This document shows positions 1 through 8,722 of a DNA stretch of 64,000 nucleotides, piece by piece (within the stretch, counting starts at the first letter, position 1; each line of letters opens with the position of its first letter). The position numbers were made by a program, and so were the translations under genes. The notes under the pieces were generated by a model. That model searched no databases. It saw only the letters and a program-made list of their open reading frames with translations, and was not told the origin of the DNA. The DNA is from Paulinella micropora (taxonomy: Eukaryota > Cercozoa > Imbricatea > Euglyphida > Paulinellidae), in contig WBZZ01000391.1 in the NCBI GenBank assembly GCA_019918135.1, positions 363,501 to 427,500 of the forward strand, in the 5' to 3' direction.

Positions 1-1315
1 ATTGCCTCGCGTCTTTGTTCTGTTCTACTTTGTTTTTAGCCAACAATTTTATATAATCGTTTGCCACTACATCCACGGCCCCATATCGGTTATAAGTCCA
101 ATCTGCCAAAGGGGCTATTTCTTCCCGCTTATGTATTATGTTAAGGCTCGCACTCAATTGCCTTAAATATTGAGTTTCACTTTCTATGGTCGCTATGTTG
201 TAATTTTTATAAAATAAGTATATGTCGTTTTCTATCGGGTGCCGTATTCTTCCCAACATCTGGAAGAAATCCCCGCTCATATTAGTTTTATTACAAGCAA
301 CGGCCACAATATTATTAAAAATCCCTTTATATGAATAATCGAGGCCTCCCGTAATTGCTGGACTATAAATGACTATATCATATTCCGCCCATTTCTTGTA
401 GTCGTTGGCCATTGCTTCTCGGACTTCCTCCGTTTTGTTGGTCTCGCCCGTTATTAATAGCACCTTGTGCCCATCTCTCTTCAACATTTTCGCCAATGTT
501 CTAAGCCGTCTTTTGCCGATATTCGCGGGGACTAGTATTTTTTTGTCCTCCTTTCTTAATTTAATAATCTGTTCGTAAGCCTCGCCGATATTGCCCTCCT
601 TAATACGAGTGTGCCGTTTTGTCTTGCTCGGGGGCTCATTGTTAATAAATAAAGTCTTTGTCCCGCGGAAGATTTTCCGCCTTATGTTTTGAAAAAATTC
701 TATATCGTCGGCTTTTAGTGTGCCAGACATTAATATTATTTGGTCGGCCGTGCCTATTACGTATTTAATCATCTCCCAATTATTCTCATTGTTTCGGGAC
801 TTCTTGAAAGTGTCGCTCGTTAAGTGTTTTATGAATTGGTCGGCCTCGTCAATGACTAATTTATTTATTGGCTCCCCGCTTATCGGTATTCTGTGGAAAC
901 TATCGGCCTGAATGGTTTGATTATTCTTTTTAATTTTCCCCTTTGGCTCGTCTCTGTAATCCACATTTAAGGGGTATTTGTTTTTATAGTCGCTCGCGAG
1001 TGTCCGTCGATAACTGCTTATGATTGATTTAAAGGGTTTTTTCTTTGACAGTTCTAATATCGCGGTCGGGTAGTCCCTTTTATGTTTTTCTAATATTTCG
1101 CTGGCCAAGTGGTTATTTTTTAATTTTTCTACCCCCGCGTATTTTTTAATGGTCGTTGGTGTCAATTTAGCCCCGCGTATCAAAGTTGTTATTTCTCCAC
1201 AATTTAAAATAAGGTCGGTAATCGCCTTAGAGTTTGCCGTCGTCTTGCCTGTGCCTAATCCGCTTTTAATTGCTATAATGTCATATGTTGGGGTCGGCTT
1301 GTATTGTTCTTCCAT
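1..1315 (-). CDS. SF2 helicase, origin-binding-protein-like (left-arm copy, cut by window edge)
   Basis: This is the left-arm copy of the helicase described at 8723-10282. The ATG is at 1315 on the minus strand and the frame is open to position 1, giving about 438 of 519 residues. Walker A, DEAD-type Walker B and the SGT motif are all inside the visible part and the protein is nearly identical to the right copy. The remainder of the gene lies outside the window. Confidence 0.85.
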   Translation of the reverse strand, partial: MEEQYKPTPTYDIIAIKSGLGTGKTTANSKAITDLILNCGEITTLIRGAKLTPTTIKKYAGVEKLKNNHLASEILEKHKRDYPTAILELSKKKPFKSIISSYRRTLASDYKNKYPLNVDYRDEPKGKIKKNNQTIQADSFHRIPISGEPINKLVIDEADQFIKHLTSDTFKKSRNNENNWEMIKYVIGTADQIILMSGTLKADDIEFFQNIRRKIFRGTKTLFINNEPPSKTKRHTRIKEGNIGEAYEQIIKLRKEDKKILVPANIGKRRLRTLAKMLKRDGHKVLLITGETNKTEEVREAMANDYKKWAEYDIVIYSPAITGGLDYSYKGIFNNIVAVACNKTNMSGDFFQMLGRIRHPIENDIYLFYKNYNIATIESETQYLRQLSASLNIIHKREEIAPLADWTYNRYGAVDVVANDYIKLLAKNKVEQNKDARQ

Positions 1316-1376
1316 AAATTCTTTAATATCGCTACAAAAGGCCTCTTTAGTGTGTATTATGTCCGCCCCAATAATG

Positions 1377-2516
1377 TTAAGTTTTTCTATGAGTTCGTTT
1401 CTCTCGTTGTTGGATTGCTTGGCGGTTCTCGTTGGCCGTTTTAATGTTATATTTGATTTTCTCCGCGTATGTTGTATTAGTTCCCGCCGTTAAAGTGATA
1501 TAAAGGGGGCTCTCGCCTTTAAGTTCGGCTTCCCCTTTTTGCTTCCAACACCCCGCAATTTTGGCCCCGCTTGGAAATTGTAATATAAAAAGTGTGTTGT
1601 CCGTTTCGTGTATCCGCTCGCATAAATGGCACATTGTCTGCATTAGTCTTTTTAATTTATATGTTTTCATTAGCCCTTCTTCGGTTTCCGTTTCGCTAAT
1701 GTTCTTAATCGTGTGTTGGCTCGCCTCGTGTTCCAATACGGGCACCGCTCCAAATAACTTATTAATATTAATGTCAAAGTTTTTCACCTCCGCGGGCCGT
1801 TTGTTAGTTAGTCGGTCTATGTCGTGCTCGGCCGTGGTTATTAATAGTTGTTCATAAAATTCATTTGAAACCTCGCTTAAGTCCTTTGTTATAAGGCGGT
1901 CGCCCTCAATACCTTCCACGAATTCTAATTGGCGATTATCTCCTTTTTTAACCGCATAAGGGGCCCTCATTCCGCTTGGAGTTCCACTTTTATGATAAAC
2001 GGTCAAATCATAGCCCAACTCTTTATAGTCGGGCAATTCGGCTTTAATGATTTCTTTAATTTCCGTTGCATCGCCGTAAAGTTCCCCACTATTCCCCACG
2101 AAATGAAACGAATTGACATATTTCTCTTTTTTGTTTGAATACCCGCACCCACTGCGGGCTATCATATCCTCGCCAAATAACTCAACGAAAGCCTCGCGGG
2201 CTCTTTGATAGTCGGATACTTCATTTAAGGCTCGTTCCTCCTCGGTGTCATATGTTTTGTCAATGTCAGCATATGGTTTCAAAAATAAAGCGGTTCCTAA
2301 ACTTTCCATCGAGTGCGGATTTTCCTTTATGAAATCCAATAAGTCGGGGGTCGCTACCTTTACGGCATACAATGAAGAAGCCTTCATTTCACGAAAGAAA
2401 ACCCTATAACCGCCTCCCGTGTCATTGGTATTTAATTTTTCGTCGGGGTTTTTTTCTTCCCCTTGATATACAGAGGCGGTCTCTCCCCGTCCAGCATCAG
2501 TCGCACCATCACCCAT
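1377..2516 (-). CDS. Archaeo-eukaryotic-type primase (left-arm copy)
   Basis: A 379-residue protein starting at the ATG at 2516, as in the right-arm copy at 7522-8661. It has the same primase motifs: D84-x-D86 in PYADID, F137-H138, D170, and R184 in a segment ending with a lysine. It differs from the right copy by two visible residues (Gly for Cys and Gln for Pro). It lies directly upstream of the helicase with 61 nt between them, a likely replication pair. An intact frame in both arms argues that both copies are functional or very young. Confidence 0.8.
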   Translation of the reverse strand: MGDGATDAGRGETASVYQGEEKNPDEKLNTNDTGGGYRVFFREMKASSLYAVKVATPDLLDFIKENPHSMESLGTALFLKPYADIDKTYDTEEERALNEVSDYQRAREAFVELFGEDMIARSGCGYSNKKEKYVNSFHFVGNSGELYGDATEIKEIIKAELPDYKELGYDLTVYHKSGTPSGMRAPYAVKKGDNRQLEFVEGIEGDRLITKDLSEVSNEFYEQLLITTAEHDIDRLTNKRPAEVKNFDININKLFGAVPVLEHEASQHTIKNISETETEEGLMKTYKLKRLMQTMCHLCERIHETDNTLFILQFPSGAKIAGCWKQKGEAELKGESPLYITLTAGTNTTYAEKIKYNIKTANENRQAIQQREKRTHRKT

Positions 2517-2661
2517 CTTTTTTTTTATATTCTTACAAAAATACTTTATTAAAAAATAAATAATTAATTGATATACATATTTTAACAATTATTTAAATGA
2601 TAATTATGAATATTGATTTAAATAATTAATTTATACAGAAATATATAAAGCATAATATAAT
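2517..2661. promoter_or_regulatory. Bidirectional promoter region between primase and AT-hook genes (left arm)
   Basis: A very AT-rich 145-bp gap separates the divergent primase (minus) and AT-hook protein (plus) starts. It contains TATATAAAG at 2643-2651 and AATATAATATG running into the plus-strand start. It is duplicated at 7377-7521. Promoter function is inferred from position and composition. Confidence 0.5.
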
Positions 2662-3117
2662 ATGACCGACGACAACAAACCCGACAGCACCACCAACGGC
2701 ACCACCCCCGAACATAACACCCCTGAGCGTAAAAAACGCGGTCGTCCAAATGGTATTATTAATAAAGGCCTTGAAGCCCCGCTTCCGTTTAAAACCGAGG
2801 TAAAAAACGGAGTTTCATATTATCACGCATATGTCCCCCGTAAAATGAAAGACGGCAAAATATTATATTATCGTCATACGACCACATATGAGCAGGTTAT
2901 TGACAGGAAAAAGCGGGCGGTTTATGGTAAGCCAAATTATATCCAAAAAAAGAAAGCCAAAACAAACCAAATTAAAACGACACTAAACGAAAAACTTGAT
3001 AATTTCTCACTTCAAGAGCTTGAAACAATCAACAGAATTTTCAAAGAGGTCAATATTGAAGAAGTTAAAAATTCCATCATTAGACTTCATGGCCCTCAAT
3101 TGGTTGCACCAGTATAA
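2662..3117 (+). CDS. Small AT-hook protein (left-arm copy)
   Basis: A 151-residue basic protein. The N-terminal 25 residues are Asn/Thr/Pro-rich, followed by KKRGRPNG, which fits the AT-hook minor-groove binding core (RGRP). The middle is rich in Lys and Tyr, and the C-terminal third looks helical. I recognise no catalytic domain. It is divergently transcribed from the primase, so a DNA-binding or regulatory role in replication or transcription of the element is reasonable. The right-arm copy (6921-7376) differs by two residues near the C-terminus. Confidence 0.7.
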   Translation: MTDDNKPDSTTNGTTPEHNTPERKKRGRPNGIINKGLEAPLPFKTEVKNGVSYYHAYVPRKMKDGKILYYRHTTTYEQVIDRKKRAVYGKPNYIQKKKAKTNQIKTTLNEKLDNFSLQELETINRIFKEVNIEEVKNSIIRLHGPQLVAPV

Positions 3118-3322
3118 CCCGCAACTTAAAGAGCGTCGCGGAGACGACGACACACAAAGAGATTTTTGTTATATATGAAAAAATCAATCGTGATTTTTGT
3201 TATATAACACGAATTGAAAATTCGTTTATATATGAAATGGCTTCCTCGTATCGACGGGGACTATTTCTTTTTTTATATAGAATTGTTGATTTCAACAACT
3301 TTGAAAACAACACGGGGACGAA
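3118..3322. promoter_or_regulatory. Hairpin-rich intergenic region at inner edge of left arm
   Basis: Several short inverted repeats lie here, including AAAAATC...GATTTTT near 3180-3202, CGAATTGAAAATTCG near 3211-3225 and GTTGATTTCAAC near 3284-3295. They sit between the end of the AT-hook gene and the start of the next gene, so they could end transcripts or form part of a promoter. The same set is mirrored at 6716-6920. Confidence 0.45.
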
Positions 3323-3757
3323 ATGAACTTACCAGAATTTTTTGAAAACTACACGAAGGAAAAATTAAACAAAGGTCTCCGCTACAATTGCAACAACGGG
3401 ACTTATAACCTTTGTCCGTCGTGTATTAATGGACGACACGGGAACGATACCTACAAAAATGCCCTTGAACATGTGGAAAAATCCGAACCAAGACCAGCGG
3501 ACACAAAACCGATACTTAAGGAAAAATTAAAAGGGATGATATCAATCACAAAAATGTTTATGGCAATTTTAGCAGACGAGGTAAAAAATGGCTTAGTTGC
3601 TTCAAGTTATAAAAGAATTCTTCAAGGTGAAGGAAACAGCGGGCCATTATACACAATAACAAACACAGAAAGCGGTAAGCCAATAATTTATACGGTTTCC
3701 AAATCTCATTATGACGGACTATACAGAACGATAAACGAACAAGCAAAACAGATATGA
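3323..3757 (+). CDS. Hypothetical protein with Cys pair, E1 unique segment
   Basis: A 144-residue protein whose ATG is the last codon of the left repeat arm; the coding sequence lies in the unique segment. It contains C-x2-C (CPSC) and HG near residue 35, perhaps half a zinc site, then mixed helical sequence. I do not recognise a family. The stop overlaps the next ATG (3754), indicating coupled genes. Confidence 0.6.
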   Translation: MNLPEFFENYTKEKLNKGLRYNCNNGTYNLCPSCINGRHGNDTYKNALEHVEKSEPRPADTKPILKEKLKGMISITKMFMAILADEVKNGLVASSYKRILQGEGNSGPLYTITNTESGKPIIYTVSKSHYDGLYRTINEQAKQI

Positions 3758-4080
3758 AAAAAGAAATTTCTATTAATGAATTTGAAAAAACGAAAAAAGA
3801 ACTTAAACAATTAAGGGGGGAATTGAAGCAAGCCACGGCGACCACAAAGCAACTTCAAGAAAATAACCGTCAATTGAAATCAAAATATAAAACATTATTA
3901 CACCAGAAAGAAAGGAAACCGAAGAAAGAAGAACCAGACGACGAAGGCGAACCAGACGACGAAGGCGAACCAGAACCGCCATATATAAAAGAAGGCGAAC
4001 CAGACCCGCCCATAGAAGAAGGCGAACCAGACCCGCCCATAGAAGAAGGCGAGCCGTGCTTGTTTAATTATTCATTATGA
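3754..4080 (+). CDS. Coiled-coil protein with acidic proline repeats
   Basis: A 108-residue protein that overlaps the preceding gene by 4 nt. Residues 1-50 form a predicted coiled coil rich in Lys, Glu and Gln. The second half is a tandem repeat of an acidic unit built on EGEPD and PPIEEGEP, encoded by 24-30 bp DNA repeats at about 3940-4060. Such repeats change length easily. The function is unknown. Confidence 0.6.
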   Translation: MKKEISINEFEKTKKELKQLRGELKQATATTKQLQENNRQLKSKYKTLLHQKERKPKKEEPDDEGEPDDEGEPEPPYIKEGEPDPPIEEGEPDPPIEEGEPCLFNYSL

Positions 4081-4370
4081 TATTCTTTAAACGAATAAGA
4101 AGACAACACACACAGAACAAAATTCATAATCGGGTCGGTATCCATATTATATATATAATTTTTTTTTCTTTAACTTTGGAATTATATTATTATCTCTTTA
4201 TTTTAACAACTACAGAATTATAAAATGTTTCGTCTTCGTCGGCCACTATATTGGAAACTCTAACGGGAATAATTAATTTAGGGCGGGATAACATTTAGCG
4301 GACTATATTATATAATTTATAATTTTTTTTACGAAAGTTTATTATGAGTTTATAAAGGGTTTATTATAAA

Positions 4371-4816
4371 ATGGACGGCTTTTGTAATAGGTGTAAAATC
4401 AGAAAAAGATACTTATCTTATTCATATTGTCAGCGATGTCGAACATATATGGCCTCTTATCCAAAAAGACGGGAAGCCAATGCTAAGGCGTATCAAAAGC
4501 GAAAACAACGAGAACGAGAAACAAAGCAACAAAGGCAACAAAGGCAACAAGAGCAACAAGAGCAACAAGGGCACAAGAGCAACAACAAGGGGGGCAACAA
4601 CCGCCAAATATCGATATTAAAATATCAGAGAAATTAGAAAAACATAAATTAAATTACACGAAGAACATAAAGCAAATCGGTGAATTTATGGCTTATTTAC
4701 AATTACAAATTATAAATTTACAATCTTACAAAAATGAAAATAATAAGGACATTGAAAAAATATATAAGAAATTAGAGAAATTAAAAACAAGAATAAGGGA
4801 CTTAGAAGACGATTAA
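4371..4816 (+). CDS. Zn-ribbon plus Gln-rich coiled-coil protein, frame change near 4590
   Basis: It starts at the ATG at 4371. Two CxxC pairs (CNRC and CQRC, residues 5-24) form a zinc ribbon, followed by a basic Gln-rich stretch encoded by imperfect CAACAA repeats. The first frame stops at 4637, but another frame remains open to a stop at 4816 and encodes a Lys/Leu-rich coiled coil. The change falls near a run of six G at about 4590. This is either a real frameshift or a sequencing error. The layout resembles that of the next gene (4860-5327). The preceding 290 bp (4081-4370) is AT-rich with no gene visible. Confidence 0.5.
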
Positions 4817-4859
4817 ACTTTTATCTTTAACAGAATGAAGAAATTCTATTTTATATAAT

Positions 4860-5327
4860 ATGTCGGATATCATCGAAGACATAGTTTTAAAGAGTTGTCT
4901 AAAATGCGGAATGGACAAACACAAAAGCAAATTTAAAAAAGGTTATAATGTATGTAAAGAATGTGCGAAATCTAAAAAAAGCCAAATAAAGAACCTATGC
5001 GAAAAAATAGATTACTTACACGAAACAACAGAAATGACAGAAAACGAAATCGAAATATTATTTAGTCGTTATAGAACATGTTTAAGAGAGGCTAAACAAC
5101 AAGGGTCTGAAGGGCTACTGACGAAAGCTTTTAATAATAAATTGTTTGAATTAGTCGGCGAATTTTGCGAGGCTTTAGACATTAAACCAGAACCGCCCCG
5201 CCGTGTCGTGCGAGGAGATACCATATTATTTATCGGGGAAAATACGCCCGTAGAATACAGACCATTAAATTTAAGGCAAGTAAAAAGCCCAGAGCCCCCA
5301 TTAATCGACACAGAAAACGATAATTAA
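4860..5327 (+). CDS. Small Zn-ribbon protein
   Basis: A 155-residue protein with an N-terminal CLKC and CKEC pair spaced about 18 residues apart, typical of a small zinc ribbon. A helical middle and a Pro-rich C-terminus follow. TTATATAAT lies immediately upstream of the ATG, like other E1 starts. The function is unknown; a nucleic-acid-binding role is only a guess from the zinc ribbon. Confidence 0.6.
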   Translation: MSDIIEDIVLKSCLKCGMDKHKSKFKKGYNVCKECAKSKKSQIKNLCEKIDYLHETTEMTENEIEILFSRYRTCLREAKQQGSEGLLTKAFNNKLFELVGEFCEALDIKPEPPRRVVRGDTILFIGENTPVEYRPLNLRQVKSPEPPLIDTENDN

Positions 5328-5384
5328 ATTTATGTATATATTTTTTATAGATACTATATATAAGACCAGTATATACAGGGGGGT

Positions 5385-5561
5385 ATGTCGTCTATACCAC
5401 AGCAGACTATAGCAGATAAATTCAATAGAATTATTGAAACCATAGACGAGGTAGAAGACCCCCGTTTATTAGTATATTTGGACACATTACAACTATATAT
5501 ACAGGCTAGAATTGACAATGTCATTTTAGACAGTCCAGAATACGAAACAATAACAAATTAA
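5385..5561 (+). CDS. Small hypothetical protein (58 aa)
   Basis: A short open frame from the ATG at 5385 to TAA at 5561. The peptide is acidic and helical (many Ile, Leu, Asp and Glu) with no recognised motif. It is preceded by TATATATAAG at about 5355-5363 and lies co-directionally between two longer genes, which supports it being real. Confidence 0.45.
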   Translation: MSSIPQQTIADKFNRIIETIDEVEDPRLLVYLDTLQLYIQARIDNVILDSPEYETITN

Positions 5562-5592
5562 AAGAGTGTCGCGGAGACAACGAATTAAAAAA

Positions 5593-6156
5593 ATGTCTAT
5601 ATTGACAGAAGCCAAAGCGGGCTTAAATAAAGATGTTTTCAATATAGTTTTAGTCTATGCGGGCTATGGCAAAAAATGCTTTCAATGTGGTGAAAATGCC
5701 ACATGTCGGCGGGGTTATGCTTACCAGATGACAACCGCGGACGGCCACTATGGAAGCGAAACAGACATTAAAATTATATTCAAAATGTTTCATGACATAA
5801 GAGAAAGCGGGAACCCGTGGAAGGTATGGAACGATAAAAAACATGTCTTTAAAGAATTTAATATAACTATAGATAAAATATTATTAATATCACGAAATCA
5901 CGACAAACACACCCTATACGGGATTATAGAAAAAATACCAGATAATTTAGAACCCCTTATAAAAAAATTAGAATTCAAAAAATATCTTAAATATAACTCG
6001 GCGGAATTTTTTATTTATAAGCGGTTAATGAGGGACGACAGCCCCTTAAAACTATTAAAAACAACTAAAACTAAAAGCGGAAGTTTTTATACAGGGATAA
6101 GACAAGAAATTAAATTTAAATGTTTTTTTCGTGGTTGTGGTAATACTATGACTTAA
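5593..6156 (+). CDS. Hypothetical protein with Cys pairs
   Basis: A 187-residue protein from the first ATG in the frame. CFQCGENATC near residue 29 and CFFRGC near the C-terminus might bind zinc. The rest is Lys/Ile-rich and helical. I recognise no family. It converges with the minus-strand gene ending at 6182, with a short TGTGT-rich inverted repeat at 6161-6183 between them, a possible shared terminator. Confidence 0.55.
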   Translation: MSILTEAKAGLNKDVFNIVLVYAGYGKKCFQCGENATCRRGYAYQMTTADGHYGSETDIKIIFKMFHDIRESGNPWKVWNDKKHVFKEFNITIDKILLISRNHDKHTLYGIIEKIPDNLEPLIKKLEFKKYLKYNSAEFFIYKRLMRDDSPLKLLKTTKTKSGSFYTGIRQEIKFKCFFRGCGNTMT

Positions 6157-6181
6157 AATTAGACACAACACATGTGTTGTG

Positions 6182-6715
6182 TCATTTGTCCGCAAGCGGA
6201 CTAAAATTATAATGTAAGAAGTCTTCAATGATAGAAACATGTTTATTTATTTTGATTATGTATTCCTTTGAATTATATAAATCAAATTCTATCATAGCCC
6301 CTTTTAAATTCTTGTAAATGTCCAATATTTCTTTTTTTTCTTTATTATTTAAATATTTCTTTAATTTTCCTTTTTGTTTGGTTAAGCCACATAAGCAAGA
6401 CTTAAAGCAATAAAAGATATTTTCGGGGTTTATAAATTTCATTTCGTTTAATACAAAAAAGGGCTTATCATTAAAGTTTTTATATATGTAAGTATCTACA
6501 AGCCCGCGGAGTGTGTCAAACATTTTATATATTTCTTCGTTGCCCTTGTAATACTTGGAACGGAACCCATAATTAAAACCTAAAATATGCCTTATATGTT
6601 GTATTTTGCGGAGTGTATCACTCGTATGAATTGATAATAAATATAAGCGGGTTTCTTCGTGGTATTCTTTAATAATGTCTTGTATTACCAAGGGCAATTT
6701 AATATAAATTTCCAT
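6182..6715 (-). CDS. Hypothetical helical protein, E1 unique segment
   Basis: A 177-residue protein reading leftwards. Its ATG (6715) is supplied by the right repeat arm, mirroring the gene at 3323. It is Leu/Lys/Tyr-rich, looks helical and has C-x-C near residue 107. No family is recognised. The gene shares its upstream region with the gene at 3323 because both lie inside repeat arms, so the two should be expressed alike. Confidence 0.55.
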   Translation of the reverse strand: MEIYIKLPLVIQDIIKEYHEETRLYLLSIHTSDTLRKIQHIRHILGFNYGFRSKYYKGNEEIYKMFDTLRGLVDTYIYKNFNDKPFFVLNEMKFINPENIFYCFKSCLCGLTKQKGKLKKYLNNKEKKEILDIYKNLKGAMIEFDLYNSKEYIIKINKHVSIIEDFLHYNFSPLADK

Positions 6716-6920
6716 TTCGTCCCCGTGTTGTTTTCAAAGTTGTTGAAATCAACAATTCTATATAAAAAAAGAAATAGTCCCCGTCGATACGAGGAAACCA
6801 TTTCATATATAAACGAATTTTCAATTCGTGTTATATAACAAAAATCACGAGTGATTTTTTCATATATAACAAAAATCTCTTTGTGTGTCGTCGTCTCCGC
6901 GACGCTCTTTAAGTTGCGGG
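6716..6920. promoter_or_regulatory. Hairpin-rich intergenic region at inner edge of right arm
   Basis: This is the mirror copy of 3118-3322. It includes the stem AAAAATCAC/GTGATTTTT at about 6839-6858, which is better paired here than in the left arm. Confidence 0.45.
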
Positions 6921-7376
6921 TTATACTGGTGCAACCAATGAAGGGCCATGAAATCTAATGATGGAATTTTTAACTTCTTCAATATTGACCTCTTTGAAAA
7001 TTCTGTTGATTGTTTCAAGCTCTTGAAGTGAGAAATTATCAAGTTTTTCGTTTAGTGTCGTTTTAATTTGGTTTGTTTTGGCTTTCTTTTTTTGGATATA
7101 ATTTGGCTTACCATAAACCGCCCGCTTTTTCCTGTCAATAACCTGCTCATATGTGGTCGTATGACGATAATATAATATTTTGCCGTCTTTCATTTTACGG
7201 GGGACATATGCGTGATAATATGAAACTCCGTTTTTTACCTCGGTTTTAAACGGAAGCGGGGCTTCAAGGCCTTTATTAATAATACCATTTGGACGACCGC
7301 GTTTTTTACGCTCAGGGGTGTTATGTTCGGGGGTGGTGCCGTTGGTGGTGCTGTCGGGTTTGTTGTCGTCGGTCAT
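6921..7376 (-). CDS. Small AT-hook protein (right-arm copy)
   Basis: A 151-residue protein, the inverted copy of 2662-3117 with the same KKRGRPNG AT-hook. It differs near the C-terminus (RFHGPS against RLHGPQ). Confidence 0.7.
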   Translation of the reverse strand: MTDDNKPDSTTNGTTPEHNTPERKKRGRPNGIINKGLEAPLPFKTEVKNGVSYYHAYVPRKMKDGKILYYRHTTTYEQVIDRKKRAVYGKPNYIQKKKAKTNQIKTTLNEKLDNFSLQELETINRIFKEVNIEEVKNSIIRFHGPSLVAPV

Positions 7377-7521
7377 ATTATATTATGCTTTATATATTTC
7401 TGTATAAATTAATTATTTAAATCAATATTCATAATTATCATTTAAATAATTGTTAAAATATGTATATCAATTAATTATTTATTTTTTAATAAAGTATTTT
7501 TGTAAGAATATAAAAAAAAAG
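7377..7521. promoter_or_regulatory. Bidirectional promoter region (right arm)
   Basis: The mirror of 2517-2661: a 145-bp AT-rich spacer between divergent AT-hook and primase genes with TATATAAAG-like boxes. Confidence 0.5.
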
Positions 7522-8661
7522 ATGGGTGATGGTGCGACTGATGCTGGACGGGGAGAGACCGCCTCTGTATATCAAGGGGAAGAAAAAAACCCCGACGAAA
7601 AATTAAATACCAATGACACGGGAGGCGGTTATAGGGTTTTCTTTCGTGAAATGAAGGCTTCTTCATTGTATGCCGTAAAGGTAGCGACCCCCGACTTATT
7701 GGATTTCATAAAGGAAAATCCGCACTCGATGGAAAGTTTAGGAACCGCTTTATTTTTGAAACCATATGCTGACATTGACAAAACATATGACACCGAGGAG
7801 GAACGAGCCTTAAATGAAGTATCCGACTATCAAAGAGCCCGCGAGGCTTTCGTTGAGTTATTTTGCGAGGATATGATAGCCCGCAGTGGGTGCGGGTATT
7901 CAAACAAAAAAGAGAAATATGTCAATTCGTTTCATTTCGTGGGGAATAGTGGGGAACTTTACGGCGATGCAACGGAAATTAAAGAAATCATTAAAGCCGA
8001 ATTGCCCGACTATAAAGAGTTGGGCTATGATTTGACCGTTTATCATAAAAGTGGAACTCCAAGCGGAATGAGGGCCCCTTATGCGGTTAAAAAAGGAGAT
8101 AATCGCCAATTAGAATTCGTGGAAGGTATTGAGGGCGACCGCCTTATAACAAAGGACTTAAGCGAGGTTTCAAATGAATTTTATGAACAACTATTAATAA
8201 CCACGGCCGAGCACGACATAGACCGACTAACTAACAAACGGCCCGCGGAGGTGAAAAACTTTGACATTAATATTAATAAGTTATTTGGAGCGGTGCCCGT
8301 ATTGGAACACGAGGCGAGCCAACACACGATTAAGAACATTAGCGAAACGGAAACCGAAGAAGGGCTAATGAAAACATATAAATTAAAAAGACTAATGCCG
8401 ACAATGTGCCATTTATGCGAGCGGATACACGAAACGGACAACACACTTTTTATATTACAATTTCCAAGCGGGGCCAAAATTGCGGGGTGTTGGAAGCAAA
8501 AAGGGGAAGCCGAACTTAAAGGCGAGAGCCCCCTTTATATCACTTTAACGGCGGGAACTAATACAACATACGCGGAGAAAATCAAATATAACATTAAAAC
8601 GGCCAACGAGAACCGCCAAGCAATCCAACAACGAGAGAAACGAACTCATAGAAAAACTTAA
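7522..8661 (+). CDS. Archaeo-eukaryotic-type primase (right-arm copy)
   Basis: A 379-residue protein. The start is the first ATG; the frame is open a little further upstream without one. Motifs of the AEP/PrimPol superfamily are visible in order: PYADID with D84 and D86 (metal binding), SFHF with H138 (nucleotide binding), and D170 followed by Y174 and by R184 and K190. In this superfamily these make the polymerase active site that lays primers on single-stranded DNA. The last 200 residues lack an SF3 helicase; the separate helicase gene 61 nt downstream probably supplies unwinding. The pairing resembles the primase and origin-binding helicase of large DNA viruses. Confidence 0.8.
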   Translation: MGDGATDAGRGETASVYQGEEKNPDEKLNTNDTGGGYRVFFREMKASSLYAVKVATPDLLDFIKENPHSMESLGTALFLKPYADIDKTYDTEEERALNEVSDYQRAREAFVELFCEDMIARSGCGYSNKKEKYVNSFHFVGNSGELYGDATEIKEIIKAELPDYKELGYDLTVYHKSGTPSGMRAPYAVKKGDNRQLEFVEGIEGDRLITKDLSEVSNEFYEQLLITTAEHDIDRLTNKRPAEVKNFDININKLFGAVPVLEHEASQHTIKNISETETEEGLMKTYKLKRLMPTMCHLCERIHETDNTLFILQFPSGAKIAGCWKQKGEAELKGESPLYITLTAGTNTTYAEKIKYNIKTANENRQAIQQREKRTHRKT

Positions 8662-8722
8662 CATTATTGGGGCGGACATAATACACACTAAAGAGGCCTT
8701 TTGTAGCGATATTAAAGAATTT

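Larger units (their letters stand above)
1..3325. repeat. Left arm of long inverted repeat (pairs with 6713 to about 10037)
   Basis: Read in reverse complement, this sequence matches 6713 to about 10037 nearly base for base. I found fewer than a dozen substitutions by eye, for example near 786, 1638, 2174, 3087-3100, 3190 and 3247. The inner edge is sharp: both arms read ACGGGGACGAAATG and then diverge, so each arm supplies the ATG of a different inward-facing gene. The outer edge is beyond the window. Confidence 0.95.

Noticed and set aside
1149-2563. Plus-strand frames opposite the left-arm primase and helicase
   Set aside because: They are shadows of the real minus-strand genes, mirrored exactly in the right arm, with no motifs of their own.
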